A stretch of DNA of 64,000 nt from DATKFM01 sp963851215. GTDB lineage: Bacteria > Pseudomonadota > Alphaproteobacteria > Dongiales > Dongiaceae. A program made the translations under genes and the position numbers. Of this stretch, positions 52,564-64,000 are shown one piece after another. How positions within the stretch are numbered: the stretch's first letter is position 1; each line of letters begins with the position of its first letter. The notes under the pieces were generated by a model that saw only the letters and a list, made by a program, of their open reading frames with translations, ran no database searches and was not told the DNA's origin. Location of the stretch: positions 1-64,000 of the forward strand of contig CAWKOG010000004.1 of the NCBI GenBank assembly GCA_963851215.1, given 5' to 3'.

Positions 52564-53695
52564 ATGAAAAAACGAAACCTGATGATTTTGACAGGCGCGC
52601 TGGCTATTGCGGCGCTGACTGCCTACGGAACCCGCGCTTCATGGCTGGGCGGCAGCGCCACTGTGCAGGGACCGCCGCGGGCGCGCGTGGTCTCGGTTGA
52701 ACTGGCCAAGGCCGAGCGCAAGCCGGTGCCGGTCGATGTCGATTCGATCGGAACGGTAACGCCGATTTCCAGCGTGGCGCTGAAATCGCGGGTCGAAACC
52801 ACCATCGTCTCGGTGCACTTCGAAGACGGCGCCAAGGTCAATCAGGGCGATCTGCTGTTTACGCTCGACGCGCGCCAGATCGACGCCCAGATCGAACAGG
52901 CCGAGGGCGTGCTCGCCAAGGATCAGGCGCAGCTCGGAGGCGGCGCAACGCGACGTCAGGCGTTACGGCGACCTGATCGGCAAGGGCGCGACCACGCAGG
53001 TCAACGTCGACAACGCCAAGACCCAGGCCGATATCCTGACCGGCACCATCAAGGCCGACCAGTCCGCACTGGACAATCTGAAGGTCCAGAAGAGCTACAC
53101 CATCATCCGCGCGCCGTTTTCGGGACGGATCAGCGCCGCCAATGTGAAGGTCGGCAATTTCGTGCGGCCCGCGGATACCGCGCCGCTCGCCGTCATCAAC
53201 CAGATGGCGCCGGTCTACGTGACCTTCGCCATTCCGCAGCGGGTCCTGGTCGATCTGCGTGAAGCCATGGCGGCGGGCGCCTCCAAGGTGATCGCAACGA
53301 TCCCCGGCCACCGGCGTTCCGAAACCGGCAAGGTGGCGATGGTCGAAAATACCGTCGATTCCACCACCGGCATGGTCACCGTGCGCGGCATGATGAACAA
53401 CGAGAATGAAACCCTGTGGCCGGGCACGCTGGTCAACACCAAGCTCATCATTCGCACCGAGGACGCCGTCACGGTGCCCTCGGCCGCGGTGCAGCGCAGC
53501 CAGAACGGCAATTTCGTGTTCGTGATGCAGGACGGCAAGGCCCACGTTCAGCCGGTGGAAATCAGCCGCACGTCCGATGGCCAGTCCGTCATCGCCTCAG
53601 GACTGTCCGGCGGCGAGGACGTCGTGACCGACGGACAATTGCTGTTGTCCGAGGGCACGCCGATCGCACCGCGTGCGCCCAAGGCAGGGGCCTGA
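52564..53695 (+). CDS. RND efflux membrane-fusion protein (MdtA-like)
   Basis: An amino-terminal membrane anchor, then the biotinyl-lipoyl-like VALKSRVETTIVSVHFEDG, a coiled-coil hairpin (IDAQIEQAEGVLAKDQAQL), YTIIRAPFSGRISAANVKVG and the beta-barrel. An extra g near 52,939 changes frame in the coil. About 376 residues. It bridges the inner-membrane RND pump, encoded three bases after its stop, to an outer-membrane channel that is not in the window. Confidence 0.88.
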
Positions 53696-53698
53696 TCC

Positions 53699-56600
53699 AT
53701 GACGCTTTCGGAGCTGTGTATCCGCCGGCCGGTTATGACGACGCTGATGACGGCGACGATCATCGCGTTCGGTGTGTTCGGGTTCCGGCTGCTGCCGGTG
53801 TCCGCGCTGCCCAAGGTTGATTTTCCGACCATCGCCGTGACCGCGACCCTGCCGGGCGCCAGCGCCGACACCATGGCGGCTTCGGTCGCCGGTCCGATCG
53901 AGCGTCAGCTTTCGACCATCGCCGGCATCTCGTCGATGTCCTCGATCTCGTCGCAGGGCACCACCGCGATCACCATTCAGTTCGACCTCAATCGCAACAT
54001 CGACGCCGCCGCGCTCGACGTGCAGACCGCGCTGACCATCGCGCAGCGCCGTTTGCCGATCGAGATGAGGATTCCGCCGAGCTTCCGGAAGGTCAATCCG
54101 TCGGACTTCGCGATCCTGTTCATCTCGCTGAGTTCCGAAACGCTGCCGCTGTCGACCGTCAACGAATATGGCGACATCGGCATCGGGCAGGCGCTGTCGC
54201 AAATCCAGGGCGTCGCCCAGGTACAGATTTTCGGCAGCCAGAAATTCGCGATCCGGGTGCAGGCCGATCCGCAAGCCGCGGCGGCGCGCGGAATATCGCT
54301 CGAAGACATCCGCACCGCGGTGTCGAGCGCCAACTCCTCGACCCCGGTCGGCACCCTGAACGGACCGAAGCAGGACGTCTCCCTGCAGGCCTCCGGCCAG
54401 ATGGACAAGGCCGCCGACTACCGCCAGGTCATCGTCGCCTGGCGCAACGGATCGCCGGTCCGGCTCGACGAGGTCGCGAAGGTCTATGACGGCGTCGAGA
54501 ACGACAAGACCGCGACCTGGTTCAATGGAACGCGTTCGATTGTGCTCGGCGATCTACAAGCAGCCGGACGCCAATACCGTGGCCGTGGTCGACGGCGTGC
54601 TGGCCAAGTTGCCGAACCTGCGGGCGCAGATCCCGCCGTCGGTGAAGATCGACGTCACGATGGACCGCTCGCAGTCGATCCGCCAGTCCGTCGCCGACGT
54701 CGAGGAGACCCTGCTGATCGCCATCGGTCTGGTGATCATGGTGATCTTCCTGTTTCTGCGCTCGGCATCGGCCACCTTCATTCCGGCGCTGGCGGTTCCG
54801 ATCTCGCTCTGCGGCACCTTCGCCGTGATGTACATGCTGGATTTCTCCGTCAACAACATGACGCTGCTGGCGCTGACCCTGTCGGTCGGCTTCGTGGTCG
54901 ACGACGCCATCGTCATGCTGGAAAACATCGTCCGCCACATCGAAAACGGCATGCGTCCGTATGAGGCGGCGCTGAAGGGCGCGCGCGAAATCGGCTTTAC
55001 CATCATTTCGATCACGTTCTCGCTGATCGCGGTGTTCATCCCGGTCTTGCTGATGGGCGGCATCGTTGGCCGCGTATTCCGCGAATTCGCGGTCACGATC
55101 GCGGTGGCGATCGTGGTGTCGGGTTTCGTCTCGCTGACGCTGACGCCGATGCTGTGCGCGCGCATGTTTGAAGGCGCACGATCCGACCAAGAAGCCGAAT
55201 ATCGTGCTTCGCGTGTTCGAGCGGATGTTCGATTCATGGCTCCGCGCCTACGAATGGGCGCTCGACTGGGTGCTGGCCCGCAAGGCCATGATGCTGGTGG
55301 TGACGCTCTTGACGCTCGTCGGCACCGTCGCGCTCTATATCATCGTGCCCAAGGGATTTTTCCCGCAGGAGGATACCGGCTTTCTGACCGGCATTACCGA
55401 GGCCGCGACCGATACGTCGTTTGAAGCGATGGCGGTCCGGCAAAAGGCGCTCGCCGACATCCTGCAGCCAGGATCCCGCGGTCGAATATATCAACAGCAC
55501 CGCCGGCGCCGGCGGACCGAACCCCACCGCCAATTTCGGCCGCCTGTTCATTGCCCTGAAGCCGAAAAAGGAACGCGAGCCGGCGCCTGTCGTGATGGCG
55601 CGCCTGCGCCAGAAGGCGATGCAGGTTCCGGGAATCCAGGCGTTCTTCCAGAGCATTCAGAACCTCAACATCGGCGGCCGGCCGTCGAAGAGCCAGTACC
55701 AGTACGTCCTGCAGAGCGGCGATACCGAGTCGCTCTACCGGCTGGCGCCGGAGATGCGCGACCGGATCGCCAAGGTGCCGGGACTGCTCGACGTCACCAC
55801 CGACCTCTACATCAAGAATCCGCAGATGACGGTCGATATCGACCGGGAGAAGGCCGCGGTCTACGGCGTCACCGTCGATCAGGTGCGCAACCAGCTTTAC
55901 AACGCATTCGGCGCGCGTCAGGTCGGCACCATCTACATGCCGTCCAACGACTACCAGATCATCCTGGAGGCGCAGCCGCAGTTCCGCGTCGATCCGTCCG
56001 ATCTTTCCAAGCTCTATATGAAGACCGCGAGCGGACAGACCATTCCGCTGGATGCGGTGGCGAAGCTGACGCCGACCGTGGGGGCGCTGCAGATCAACCA
56101 TCAGGGCCAGCAGCCCGCGGTGACGATCTCGTTCAATCTCGCGCCGGGCGTTTCGCTCGGCTATGCCGTGGACGAGATCACCAGAGATCGAACAAAGTTC
56201 AAATCTTCCCGCCACCATCGCCACCGGCTTCTCCGGCACCGCGCAGGTGTTCCAGGATTCCTTGCGCGGGCAGGGCGTGCTGATCCTGGCGGCGGTGTTC
56301 GCCGCCTTCGTGATCCTCGGCATTCTCTACGAAAGCTTCATTCACCCGATCACGATCATTTCCGGCCTGCCGTCGGCGGGCATCGGCGCCATCCTGACGC
56401 TGATGATGTTCAACATGGAGCTGTCGGTCATCGCCATGATCGGCATCGTGATGCTGGTCGGCATCGTCAAGAAGAACGCCATCATGATGGTGGATTTCGC
56501 GCTGGAGCGCCGCCGCGTCGGATTGAGCGCCGAGCACGCCATTCGCGAAGCCGCCTTGCTGCGGTTCCGCCCGATCATGATGACGACATTCGCGGCGATT

Positions 56601-56831
56601 TTCGGCACGCTGCCGATCGCGCTCGGCGCCGGCGCCGGCGCCGAGCTGCGTCAGCCGCTCGGCATTGCCGTGGTCGGCGGTCTCTGCGTCTCGCAACTGC
56701 TGACGCTGTTCATTACGCCGGTGATCTACATCTATCTCGACCGCATCGACCGCCGCCTGAAGCGCCGGCTCGAACCGCAGGCCGACGAGGGCGACAATGT
56801 CGAGCGGCCGCATGTCGTCGCGGCGGAGTGA
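53699..56831 (+). CDS. RND multidrug efflux transporter (AcrB/MdtB family)
   Basis: Start motif LSELCIRRPVMTTLMTATII; twelve membrane helices in two groups of six; the helix-4 proton-relay pair appears in SVGFVVDDAIVMLENI, and the second half has LVGIVKKNAIMMVDFALERR. Extra bases near 54,552, 55,172, 55,471 and 56,178 cut it into five pieces; joined it is about 1,042 residues, a normal size. It exports drugs or other amphiphiles using the proton gradient. Operon with the membrane-fusion gene. Confidence 0.9.
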
Positions 56832-56847
56832 TGGCGCCGAGCCGAGC

Positions 56848-57698
56848 ATGAAGTCGCGTCGCGGATGCCATCGCAGCGCTGATCGCTGCGTGCCTGCTGG
56901 CCGCTATCAGCCATCGCGCGCTCGCGGACGAGCCGATCGAAATCTTCGACGCGCATCTGCATTACAACTGGGAACCGAAGCCGTTCTACCAGCTCGACGA
57001 GGTGCTGGCGCTGTTCAAGAAGCATCGCGTGACCGGCATTCTCGCGACCAGCCGCCCCAACACCGGCACCCATGCGCTGGTCGAGCGCGAAGGCGGACGG
57101 CCTGCAGGTCGTGCCCTTCATCAGGCCTTACCGGGTCCGCCCCGATATCCAGACCTGGTTCAAGGACCCCGTCATCTTCGATCTGGTGCAGGAGGAATTC
57201 AAGCGCGGCTACTATCGCGGCATCGGCGAGTTTCATCTGTCGAGCGGCAGACGCCGACAATGAATGGGTCAAGAAGACCGTCGACTTCGCCGTGGCGAAC
57301 AATCTCTATCTGCACGCCCATGCCGACGACGCCGCGGTCGAAATCCTGATGCGGCATAATCCGAAGGCGCAGATCATCTGGGCGCATACCGGCTTCGGCC
57401 TGTCGGGCGAGCGCGTCGCCGCGATGCTGGCCAAATATCCCGAAGCTGTGGGGTGAATTGTCCTATCGCAGCGGCATCACCGAGGGGGGAGGGAAGCTGA
57501 CGCGCGGAATGGCGAGCACTGTTCGAGCGATATCCCGACCGGTTCCTGCTCGGTTCGGACACCTGGGTGCCGGAGCGCTGGGCGAGCTATGGTGAAATCA
57601 TGGCCGGCTATCGCGCCTGGCTGGCGCAGTTGCCGCCGAAAGCCGCGGCCCAGATCGCGCATGGCAACGCCAGGGCGCTGTTCGCGGATAGGCGCTGA
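56848..57698 (+). CDS. amidohydrolase-family protein, exported
   Basis: After a signal peptide (ISHRALA) comes IEIFDAHLHYNWEPKPFYQL with the H-x-H metal pair, LYLHAHADDAAVEILM, IIWAHTGFG and the aspartate in FLLGSDTW. These are the metal ligands of a TIM-barrel amidohydrolase (amidohydro_2 type). Extra bases near 56,856, 57,091, 57,243, 57,446 and 57,503 break it. About 282 residues. The substrate is unknown. Confidence 0.72.
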
Positions 57699-57786
57699 CC
57701 TCCAAGGCAGGGTGGCAAAGCGAAGCGTGCCCACCAAGACATTCACGGCGCAAGCGCGCCGCCCACCCCACGATCTGTGGATTCGC

Positions 57787-58116
57787 TCAGATCGAGAAGC
57801 TGGTGCCGCAGCCGCAGGAGGCGGTGGCGTTCGGGTTGACCACCCGGAACGAGGCGCCGATCAGATCGTCGACGAAATCGACTTCGGAGCCGGCCAGAAA
57901 CGGCACCGAGGCCGGATCGACCAGCACCACGGCGCTGTCGCGCGCGATCACGAGATCATCCTCGGCCTGGGCGCGCTCGACGTCGAATTTGTACTGGAAG
58001 CCCGAGCAGCCGCCGCCCTCGACGCTGATCCGCAGCATGGCGCCGTCGCCCTCGGTCTTGAGGATTTCCCCGATGCGGCGGGCGGCCCGCTCGCTGATGG
58101 TGACGGCTGTCGTCAT
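57787..58116 (-). CDS. erpA: iron-sulfur cluster insertion protein ErpA
   Basis: 109 residues from an ATG behind GGAGA; intact. The A-type carrier cysteines are in GGGCSGFQY and SCGCGTSF. It passes [4Fe-4S] clusters to target enzymes in the cytosol. It is divergent from dgt, the usual arrangement in rhizobia. Confidence 0.92.
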   Translation of the reverse strand: MTTAVTISERAARRIGEILKTEGDGAMLRISVEGGGCSGFQYKFDVERAQAEDDLVIARDSAVVLVDPASVPFLAGSEVDFVDDLIGASFRVVNPNATASCGCGTSFSI

Positions 58117-58225
58117 GTGAGAAGTCTCCGGTCGCCGCTGCCATAACCAAATTATTTGGTATCCGGCACGCCCCATAGTTAAGTGCGCAGGCCAGCGGAA
58201 TCAATTGGATAAGGATTAAAACACC

Positions 58226-59443
58226 GTGTCGGTCGGAATGGCAGCCCCTCGCTCGATCTATGCCTGCGACCCCGACCGCAGCCGCGGGCGGCTGTTTACG
58301 GAGCCGCCGAGCAAGACCCGCAGCCCGTTCCGCCGGGATTGCGACCGGGTGATCCATTCCACCGCCTTTCGCCGCCTCAAGCACAAGACCCAGGTCTTCG
58401 TGTTCCACGAGGGCGATCATTACCGGACCCGGCTGACCCACAGCCTCGAAGTGGCGCAGATCGCCCGGGCGCTGGCCCGGCAGCTCGGGCTCGACGAGGA
58501 TCTCACGGAAACCCTGGCGCTGGCGCATGACCTCGGCCATCCGCCGTTCGGCCATGCCGGCGAGCGGGCGCTGGATGCCTGTCTGCAGGCCCATGGCGGC
58601 TTCGACCACAATGCGCAGACCCTGCGCGTCGTCACCTCGCTGGAACATCGCTATCCCGAATTCGACGGGCTCAACCTGACCTGGGAAGCGCTGGAGGGCA
58701 TCGTCAAGCACAACGGTCCGCTGACCGAGCGCGGCGGCGCCGCCGTCGGACGTTATCGCGACCACGGCATTCCCGTCGGGATATCCGACTACATGGCGAC
58801 CTATGACCTGGAACTGTGGAGCTTTGCCTCGCTGGAGGCGCAGGTCGCGGCGATCGCCGACGACATCGCCTATGACGCCCACGACATCGACGACGGCCTG
58901 CGGGCCGACCTGTTCACGGTCGACGATCTCAAGGTGATGCCGCTGACGGCCGAAATGATCGCGGAGATCGCACAGGCACTATCCCGATCTCGATGACGTC
59001 AGGCGCGGCGCGGAACTGGTGCGCGAACTGATTTCCTATCTGATCGGCGCGGTGGTCACGGAAGCGCGCCGGCGGCTCGATATCGCCCGGCCGCACATCG
59101 GTCGAGGACGTGCGCAACCTTGGCGACGTCCTGATCACGTTTCCTGCCGACGGTGGCGCAGGCGGAAGCCGAGATCAAGGCGTTCCTGAAGCTCAGGATG
59201 TACCGCCATCCCCGGGTGATGCGGGTGATGGGCGAGGCCGAACAGATCCTGTTCGACCTGTTCGCGCGCTACCAGCAGAGCCCGGGCGACCTGCCGGCGG
59301 AATGGCTGTCGCGCGATGGCGGCGATCACGAGACCGAAACCGAGCGTGCACGGCGGATCGGCAACTTTATCGCCGGGATGACCGACCGTTTCGCCATCAC
59401 CGAGCATCAAAGGCTTTTTGACTCGACCCCGGATTTGCGTTAG
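58226..59443 (+). CDS. dgt: deoxyguanosinetriphosphate triphosphohydrolase-like protein
   Basis: HD-domain dNTP triphosphohydrolase: STAFRRLKHKTQVF, TRLTHSLEVAQIAR, LAHDLGHPPFGHAGE and GFDHNAQTLR are the family motifs with the metal-binding histidines and aspartates. A GTG start is used. Extra bases near 58,976, 59,105 and 59,146 change frame in the last third. About 404 residues. It cleaves dNTPs to nucleoside and triphosphate. argS follows after 50 bases. Confidence 0.9.
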
Positions 59444-59493
59444 GCGGCGGCCTAGCCGCCCACGGCATCATCATCCCCGGTCCAGTCACGCCC

Positions 59494-61291
59494 ATGGTCG
59501 ATTCCAGCACAACCGCAGCATCTTTTCGCCAACGTGCTCGCGCGCGTCCACGCGGTTTGCGGCGCGCTCGCATCCGAAGGCGGCTGGCCCGCCGGTATCG
59601 ACCTGTCGCGGGTCGTGGTCGAGCCGCCGCGCGACGCCGCGCATGGCGACATGGCGACCAATGCCGCGATGGTGCTGGCCAAGGAGGCCAAGGCAAAACC
59701 GCGCGATCTCGCCGAAGCGATCGCGGCCAAACTGCGCGCGGATGATTTGATCGCATCGGTCGACGTCGCCGGTCCCGGCTTCATCAATCTGACCTTGAAA
59801 CCCTCCGCCTGGTCGGACGCGCTGCGCACCGTGCTGCGCGAGGGCGCCGCCTATGGCCAGAGCCCGATGGGCGCGGCCGAGAAGGTCAATGTCGAATATG
59901 TCTCGGCCAATCCCACCGGGCCGATGCATGTCGGCCATTGCCGGGGCGCGGTGTTCGGCGACGCGCTGTGCAGCCTGCTGCAGTTCGCGGGCTACGACGT
60001 CACCAGGGAATATTACATCAACGATGCCGGCGCCCAGGTCGACGTGCTCGCGCGCTCGGCATTCCTGCGCTATCGCGAGGCGCTCGGCGAGAACATCGGC
60101 GAGATTCCGGAAGGGCTTTATCCCGGCGACTATCTGAAGCCGGTGGGGCAGGCGCTCGCCGCCGAGTATGGCGACAAGCTGTTGGCGATGCCGGAAGGCG
60201 CGTGGCTGCCGATCGTGCGGGCCAAGGCCATCGCCATGATGATGGACATGATCAAGACCGATCTCGCCGCGCTCAACATCAAGCACGACGTGTTTTTCTC
60301 CGAGCGGTCGCTGATCGAAACCGGCAACAACAAGGTCACCGAGACCATCGACTTTCTGCGCTCCAAGGGCGACGTCTATGAAGGCCGGCTGCCGCCGCCC
60401 AAGGGCGGCGCGCCGGTGGAGGATTACGAGGATCGCGAGCAGACGCTGTTTCGCGCCACCGCCTATGGCGACGATGTCGATCGCCCGCTGATGAAGTCGG
60501 ACGGCAGCTACACCTATTTCGCTTCCGATATCGCCAACCACAAGAACAAGTTCGACCGCGGCTTCGCCAATCTGATCGATGTGTTCGGCGCCGATCACGG
60601 CGGCTACATCAAGCGCATGCAGGCGGCGGTCAAGGCCGTCACGGCGGGCAAGGCCACGCTCGACGTGAAGGTCGTGCAACTGGTGCGGCTGCTGCGCCAT
60701 GGCGAGCCGGTAAAGATGTCGAAACGGTCCGGCGATTTCGTCACGTTGCGCGAGGTGGTCGACGAGGTCGGCTCCGACGCGGTGCGGTTCATGATGCTGT
60801 TCCGCAAGAACGATGCGGTGCTGGATTTCGACCTCGCCAAGGTGATCGAGCAGTCCAAGGACAACGCGGTGTTCTACGTGCAGTACGGCCACGCCCGCGG
60901 CCATTCGATCTTCAAGAACGCCCGGGAACTGGTTCCGGACCTGCCGGAGGAGACCGAAGCCCGGGCGGCGTTCCTGGGCGATGCGGCGGTGGAGCGGCTG
61001 ACCGACCCCGCGGAACTCAGCCTGCTCAGGCTGCTGGCGCTCTATCCCCGGATGATCGAGGCGGCGGCGGTGGCGCACGAGCCGCACCGAATCGCGTTTT
61101 ATCTGTATGATCTTGCCAGCGAATTTCACGCGCTGTGGACCAGGGGGCGCGATTTGCCCTATTTACGCTTCATTATCAATAATGATGCAGAGATTACAAA
61201 GGCGCGGTTGGCATTGGTCCAGGGCGTTGTCTCGGTTCTGGCATCTGGGCTCGCCGTTCTCGGCGTCCATGCTCCGACCGAGATGCGATAG
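59494..61291 (+). CDS. argS: arginyl-tRNA synthetase
   Basis: Class I synthetase: NPTGPMHVGHCRGAVFGD carries the HIGH-like motif and VKMSKRSGDF the KMSKS loop; the amino-terminal Add-1 and carboxy-terminal DALR domains are present (LASEFHALWTRG). An extra a near 59,512, right after the start (MVDSS), displaces the first codons. About 598 residues. It charges tRNA-Arg. Confidence 0.92.
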
Positions 61292-61391
61292 GGGGTAAGC
61301 CCTCACGTGGGGATCCGTGAGGCATCTGGCAGGCGCCGGTTCGTTTGCAAAAGCGGGTTGGCGGCTTTCCCGAAGGGGACGCATCATCACG

Positions 61392-62870
61392 ATGGCTGAT
61401 CGATATCAGGACAGACCTTTTCCCGCCGACGATGGCTATGATCGTGGCGGAGACCCGCATGCGCCGGCAAGGACCGAGAGCGATCCGCTGGCGGAACTTG
61501 CGCGTCTGATCGGTCAAACCGATCCGTTCGCGATGGGCAGGGCCAATCAGCCGGTGCAGCCGCGCAGCGAGCGCGCGCACGTACCAGCCGCCGGCACCCG
61601 CTGCCGACGACGAGCCTGCCGCCGGCCCGCCGCCATGGATGCGCCGCGCGACCCCGCAGGCGGCTCCGGCCGCCCCGCGAGGAAGATTACGAGCAGGATT
61701 ACCCGAGCGCCGTGCACCCGCTGCATCGCTACGCGACGCCGGTTGCCGCGCCGGAGCCGGAATATCATCAGGCCCCGTCCATACGCCGACGCCGGCCATG
61801 AGTCCGATCCGTCGCGCTATGACGATGCGCTGTATGGCGAGCTCGATCCCGGCGCGCAGCCAGTCCAGCACGATCCGGCCCATGCGGATGACCCGTACGC
61901 CTATCAGGACGGCTACGGCGACGACGCCGAAGAACCGGCCAGGAAGCGCGGCGGCGGCATGATGACCGTTGCCGTGGTGCTTGCGCTGGCGGTGGTGGGG
62001 ACGGGCGCGGCCTTTGCCTATCGCACCTATGTCGGATCGCCCCGCAGCGGCGAGCCGCCGATCATCAAGGCCGACAACAGCCCGACCAAGATCGTGCCGG
62101 CGCCCTCGGACGGCTCGGCCAAGGTGCCCGGACCGCATGGCGACAGGCGATGGCAAGGAAAAGATCGTTCCGCGCGAGGAAGCCCCGGTCGACGTCAATG
62201 CCAGGACCGGCCCGCGCGTGGTGTTTCCGCCGCTGAACCCGAACAGCAATCCGCCGTCGGCCGCGAGCGTTGCTCCGGCCGGTCCGCGCCCGCCGGCGCG
62301 GGCAATGGCACGCTGCCGAACAGACGAGCCGCGCAGGATCAAGACCCTTGCCGTCCGTGGCGATCAGGCTGACGGAGCCGCGGCGCCGGTCAACGCGCCG
62401 CCGCCGGCCAAACCCGCGCCTGCTCCGAAAACGGCTGCGGCGCCTGCGGCAGGAACTGCTCCGGCCGCGCCTGCCACGCGCGGCCCGCCATCATCGGCCA
62501 ATGCGAGCGCCAACGCGCCGATGTCGCTGGCACCGCAGGCCGGTCAATCGGCTCCGGCCGCCGAACCGCGCGACCAGGGTCGCCACCGGCCCGGGTCCGC
62601 CCAGCCGCGCCAAGCGGCGGCGGCGGATATCTCGTCCAGGTCGCCTCGCAGAAGAACGAGGCCGACGCGCAGGCCTCATACCGGGCCCTGCAGGGCAAGT
62701 ATCCGGCCGTGCTCGGTTCGCGTTCGCCGGTGATCAAACGCGCCGACCTCGGCGAAAAGGGCGTCTATTACCGCGCCATGATCGGCCCGTTCGGGTCCGC
62801 GGATGAGGCCACGCAGTTCTGCGGCAACCTGAAAACTGCCGGCGGGCAGTGCGTCGTCCAAAGGAATTAA
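61392..62870 (+). CDS. SPOR-domain membrane protein
   Basis: A cytoplasmic acidic/proline-rich region, one membrane helix (MTVAVVLALAVVGTGAAFAY), a long Pro/Ala linker, and a terminal SPOR domain (VQVASQKNEADAQASYRALQ, then YRAMIGPFGSADEATQF). SPOR domains bind denuded glycan at division sites. Several extra bases (between 61,580 and 61,780, near 62,150, 62,320 and 62,600) break the frame. About 490 residues. The place between argS and nagZ is conserved in rhizobia. Confidence 0.85.
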
Positions 62871-62916
62871 CGGCCGTTTCCTTGACCCTTGGGCGGTCAG
62901 CGGGCTAATCGGCCCC

Positions 62917-63948
62917 ATGAGCAGCCGCGCATTCATCACAGGCGTATCCGGATTGGAACTTAGCGCCGCCGAGCGCGAATTCATCCGTTCGGAACGGCCG
63001 TGGGGATTTATTCTATTCAAGCGGAATATTGAGACGCCCGCGCAAGTCATTCAGCTTGTTCAGGAGTTGCGAAACGCCATTGGTCAGGCGGATGCGCCCG
63101 GTCCTGATCGACCAGGAGGGTGGCCGGGTTCAGCGCCTCGGCCCGCCGCACTGGCCGGTCTATCCGCCGGGAGCCGTGTTCGGCGCGCTCTACGATATCG
63201 ACCGCGCGGCGGGCCTGTCCGCGGCGCGCCTGAGCGCCCGGCTGATCGCCGCCGACCTGCTGGACCTCGGCATTACCGTCGATTGCCTGCCGCTGGCGGA
63301 CCTGCCGGTCGCCCGGCGCCGACGCGGTGATCGGCAACCGCGCCTACGGAACCGAGCCGGGCAAGGTGGCGGCGATCGCCCGCGCCGTGACCGAGGGGCT
63401 GGAGCAGGGCGGCGTTTTGCCGGTTCTCAAGCACATTCCCGGCCATGGACGGGCCACCGCGGACACCCATTTCAGGCTTCCGGAGGTCGATACGCCGCGG
63501 GCGGAGCTGGAACGGACCGATTTCGCCGCATTTCAACCGCTGGCGGACCTGCCGATGGCCATGACCGCACATGTTGTGTTTAGCGCGCTGGATCCCGCCC
63601 ATCCGGCGACGACTTCTGCGACAATCATCGAACAGGTGATTCGCGGCGTGATCGGGTTCCAGGGTTTGTTGATGAGTGATGACGTGTCCATGAACGCTTT
63701 GGCGGGATCGATCGCCGAGCGGACCCGAGCCATCGTCACGGCCGGCTGCGACATGGTTCTGCATTGCAACGGCAATCTCGACGAAATGCGGGCAGGTGGC
63801 CCGCGAGACGCCTGAATTGTCGGGCAAGGCGCTGGATCGCGCCAAGCGGGCGCTGGCGTCGCGAAAAGCTCCGCAGCCGTTCGATCGGCTGGCGGCGCGG
63901 GCTGAACTGGACGCGTTGATCAATCGGGCAGGGATGACAGGCGCATGA
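62917..63948 (+). CDS. nagZ: beta-N-acetylhexosaminidase
   Basis: Glycoside hydrolase family 3: WGFILFKRNIETPAQV, LIDQEGGRVQRLGPPHWP, the signature VLPVLKHIPGHGRATADTHF and the nucleophile aspartate in MSDDVSMNAL. Extra bases near 63,090, 63,315 and 63,790 change frame. About 342 residues. It removes GlcNAc from muropeptides in cell-wall recycling, a cytosolic role. It overlaps scpA by four bases. Confidence 0.9.
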
Positions 63949-64000
63949 GCGCGGAGATTTTATCGTTTGAAACCGGACGGCCCGCCGAACTCGCCGACGA
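63945..64000 (+). CDS. scpA: segregation and condensation protein A, start only
   Basis: ATGA overlap with nagZ. The first codons MSAEILSFETGRPAELAD match the start of rhizobial ScpA, which normally follows nagZ. The gene runs off the end of the window. Confidence 0.65.
   Translation, partial: MSAEILSFETGRPAELAD

Noticed and set aside
59486..61129. A 547-codon open frame on the minus strand
   Set aside because: It is antisense to argS, whose motifs are complete.

Overview
The window looks like a join of two unrelated genomes. Positions 1 to about 32,160 come from an uncultured Gram-negative bacterium (outer-membrane lipid transport, many lipoproteins, a multihaem cytochrome c). I could not place it firmly; the gene content recalls candidate-phylum bacteria such as Tectomicrobia/Entotheonella. 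From about 32,160 to the end the sequence is visibly more GC-rich and reads as an alphaproteobacterium of the Bradyrhizobium/Rhodopseudomonas type: pdhA-pdhB-DUF5076-pdhC-lpdA, an ExoR homologue, erpA, dgt-argS-SPOR-nagZ-scpA and typical bradyrhizobial dispersed repeats. The switch happens inside one open frame whose carboxy end is a Dcu-type C4-dicarboxylate transporter and whose remainder is a rhizobial protein. That is best explained by a chimeric assembly.

Left part. 1-1.2 kb holds a broken winged-helix/receiver gene and a flavin-monooxygenase remnant. Then follow a bleomycin-hydrolase-type peptidase, a ferritin-like protein, a secreted sulfatase, TatC, a ParB-like protein with a helix-hairpin-helix tail, an acetyl-CoA acetyltransferase, and a group of small periplasmic proteins or lipoproteins around an eight-haem cytochrome/TPR protein. 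15.6-19 kb carries a FixL/FixJ-like two-component system plus an orphan receiver. 19-24 kb holds small envelope proteins, DUF4058 and the DUF3300/DUF2950 pair. 24.3-28 kb is an Mla-type lipid-transport operon, divergent from a patatin-like lipoprotein. 30-32 kb has an aspartase with a cyclic-nucleotide-binding domain beside the Dcu fragment.

The most interesting signal is a set of tandem palindromic operators (11 modules at 5 loci, core roughly GAC-GAAA-GTC, spaced 22-23 bp). They lie upstream of a glycine-zipper protein, the orphan receiver, a Rap1a/Tai-like protein, and on both sides of the Mla/patatin intergenic region. They resemble the DosR/DevR box, and a NarL/FixJ-family regulator is encoded among them. 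A second signal is a four-copy REP-like repeat whose hairpin shows compensatory base changes.

Right part. Nearly every gene is recognisable but many are cut by single-base frame changes. Each one I could compare with the expected protein is an extra base, not a lost one. This fits uncorrected sequencing error rather than gene decay, since pdh, lpdA, dgt, argS and nagZ are all affected. In the left part the fewer frame changes are mostly a lost base in a G run. Genes with such frame changes are reported here as one gene over their full span.
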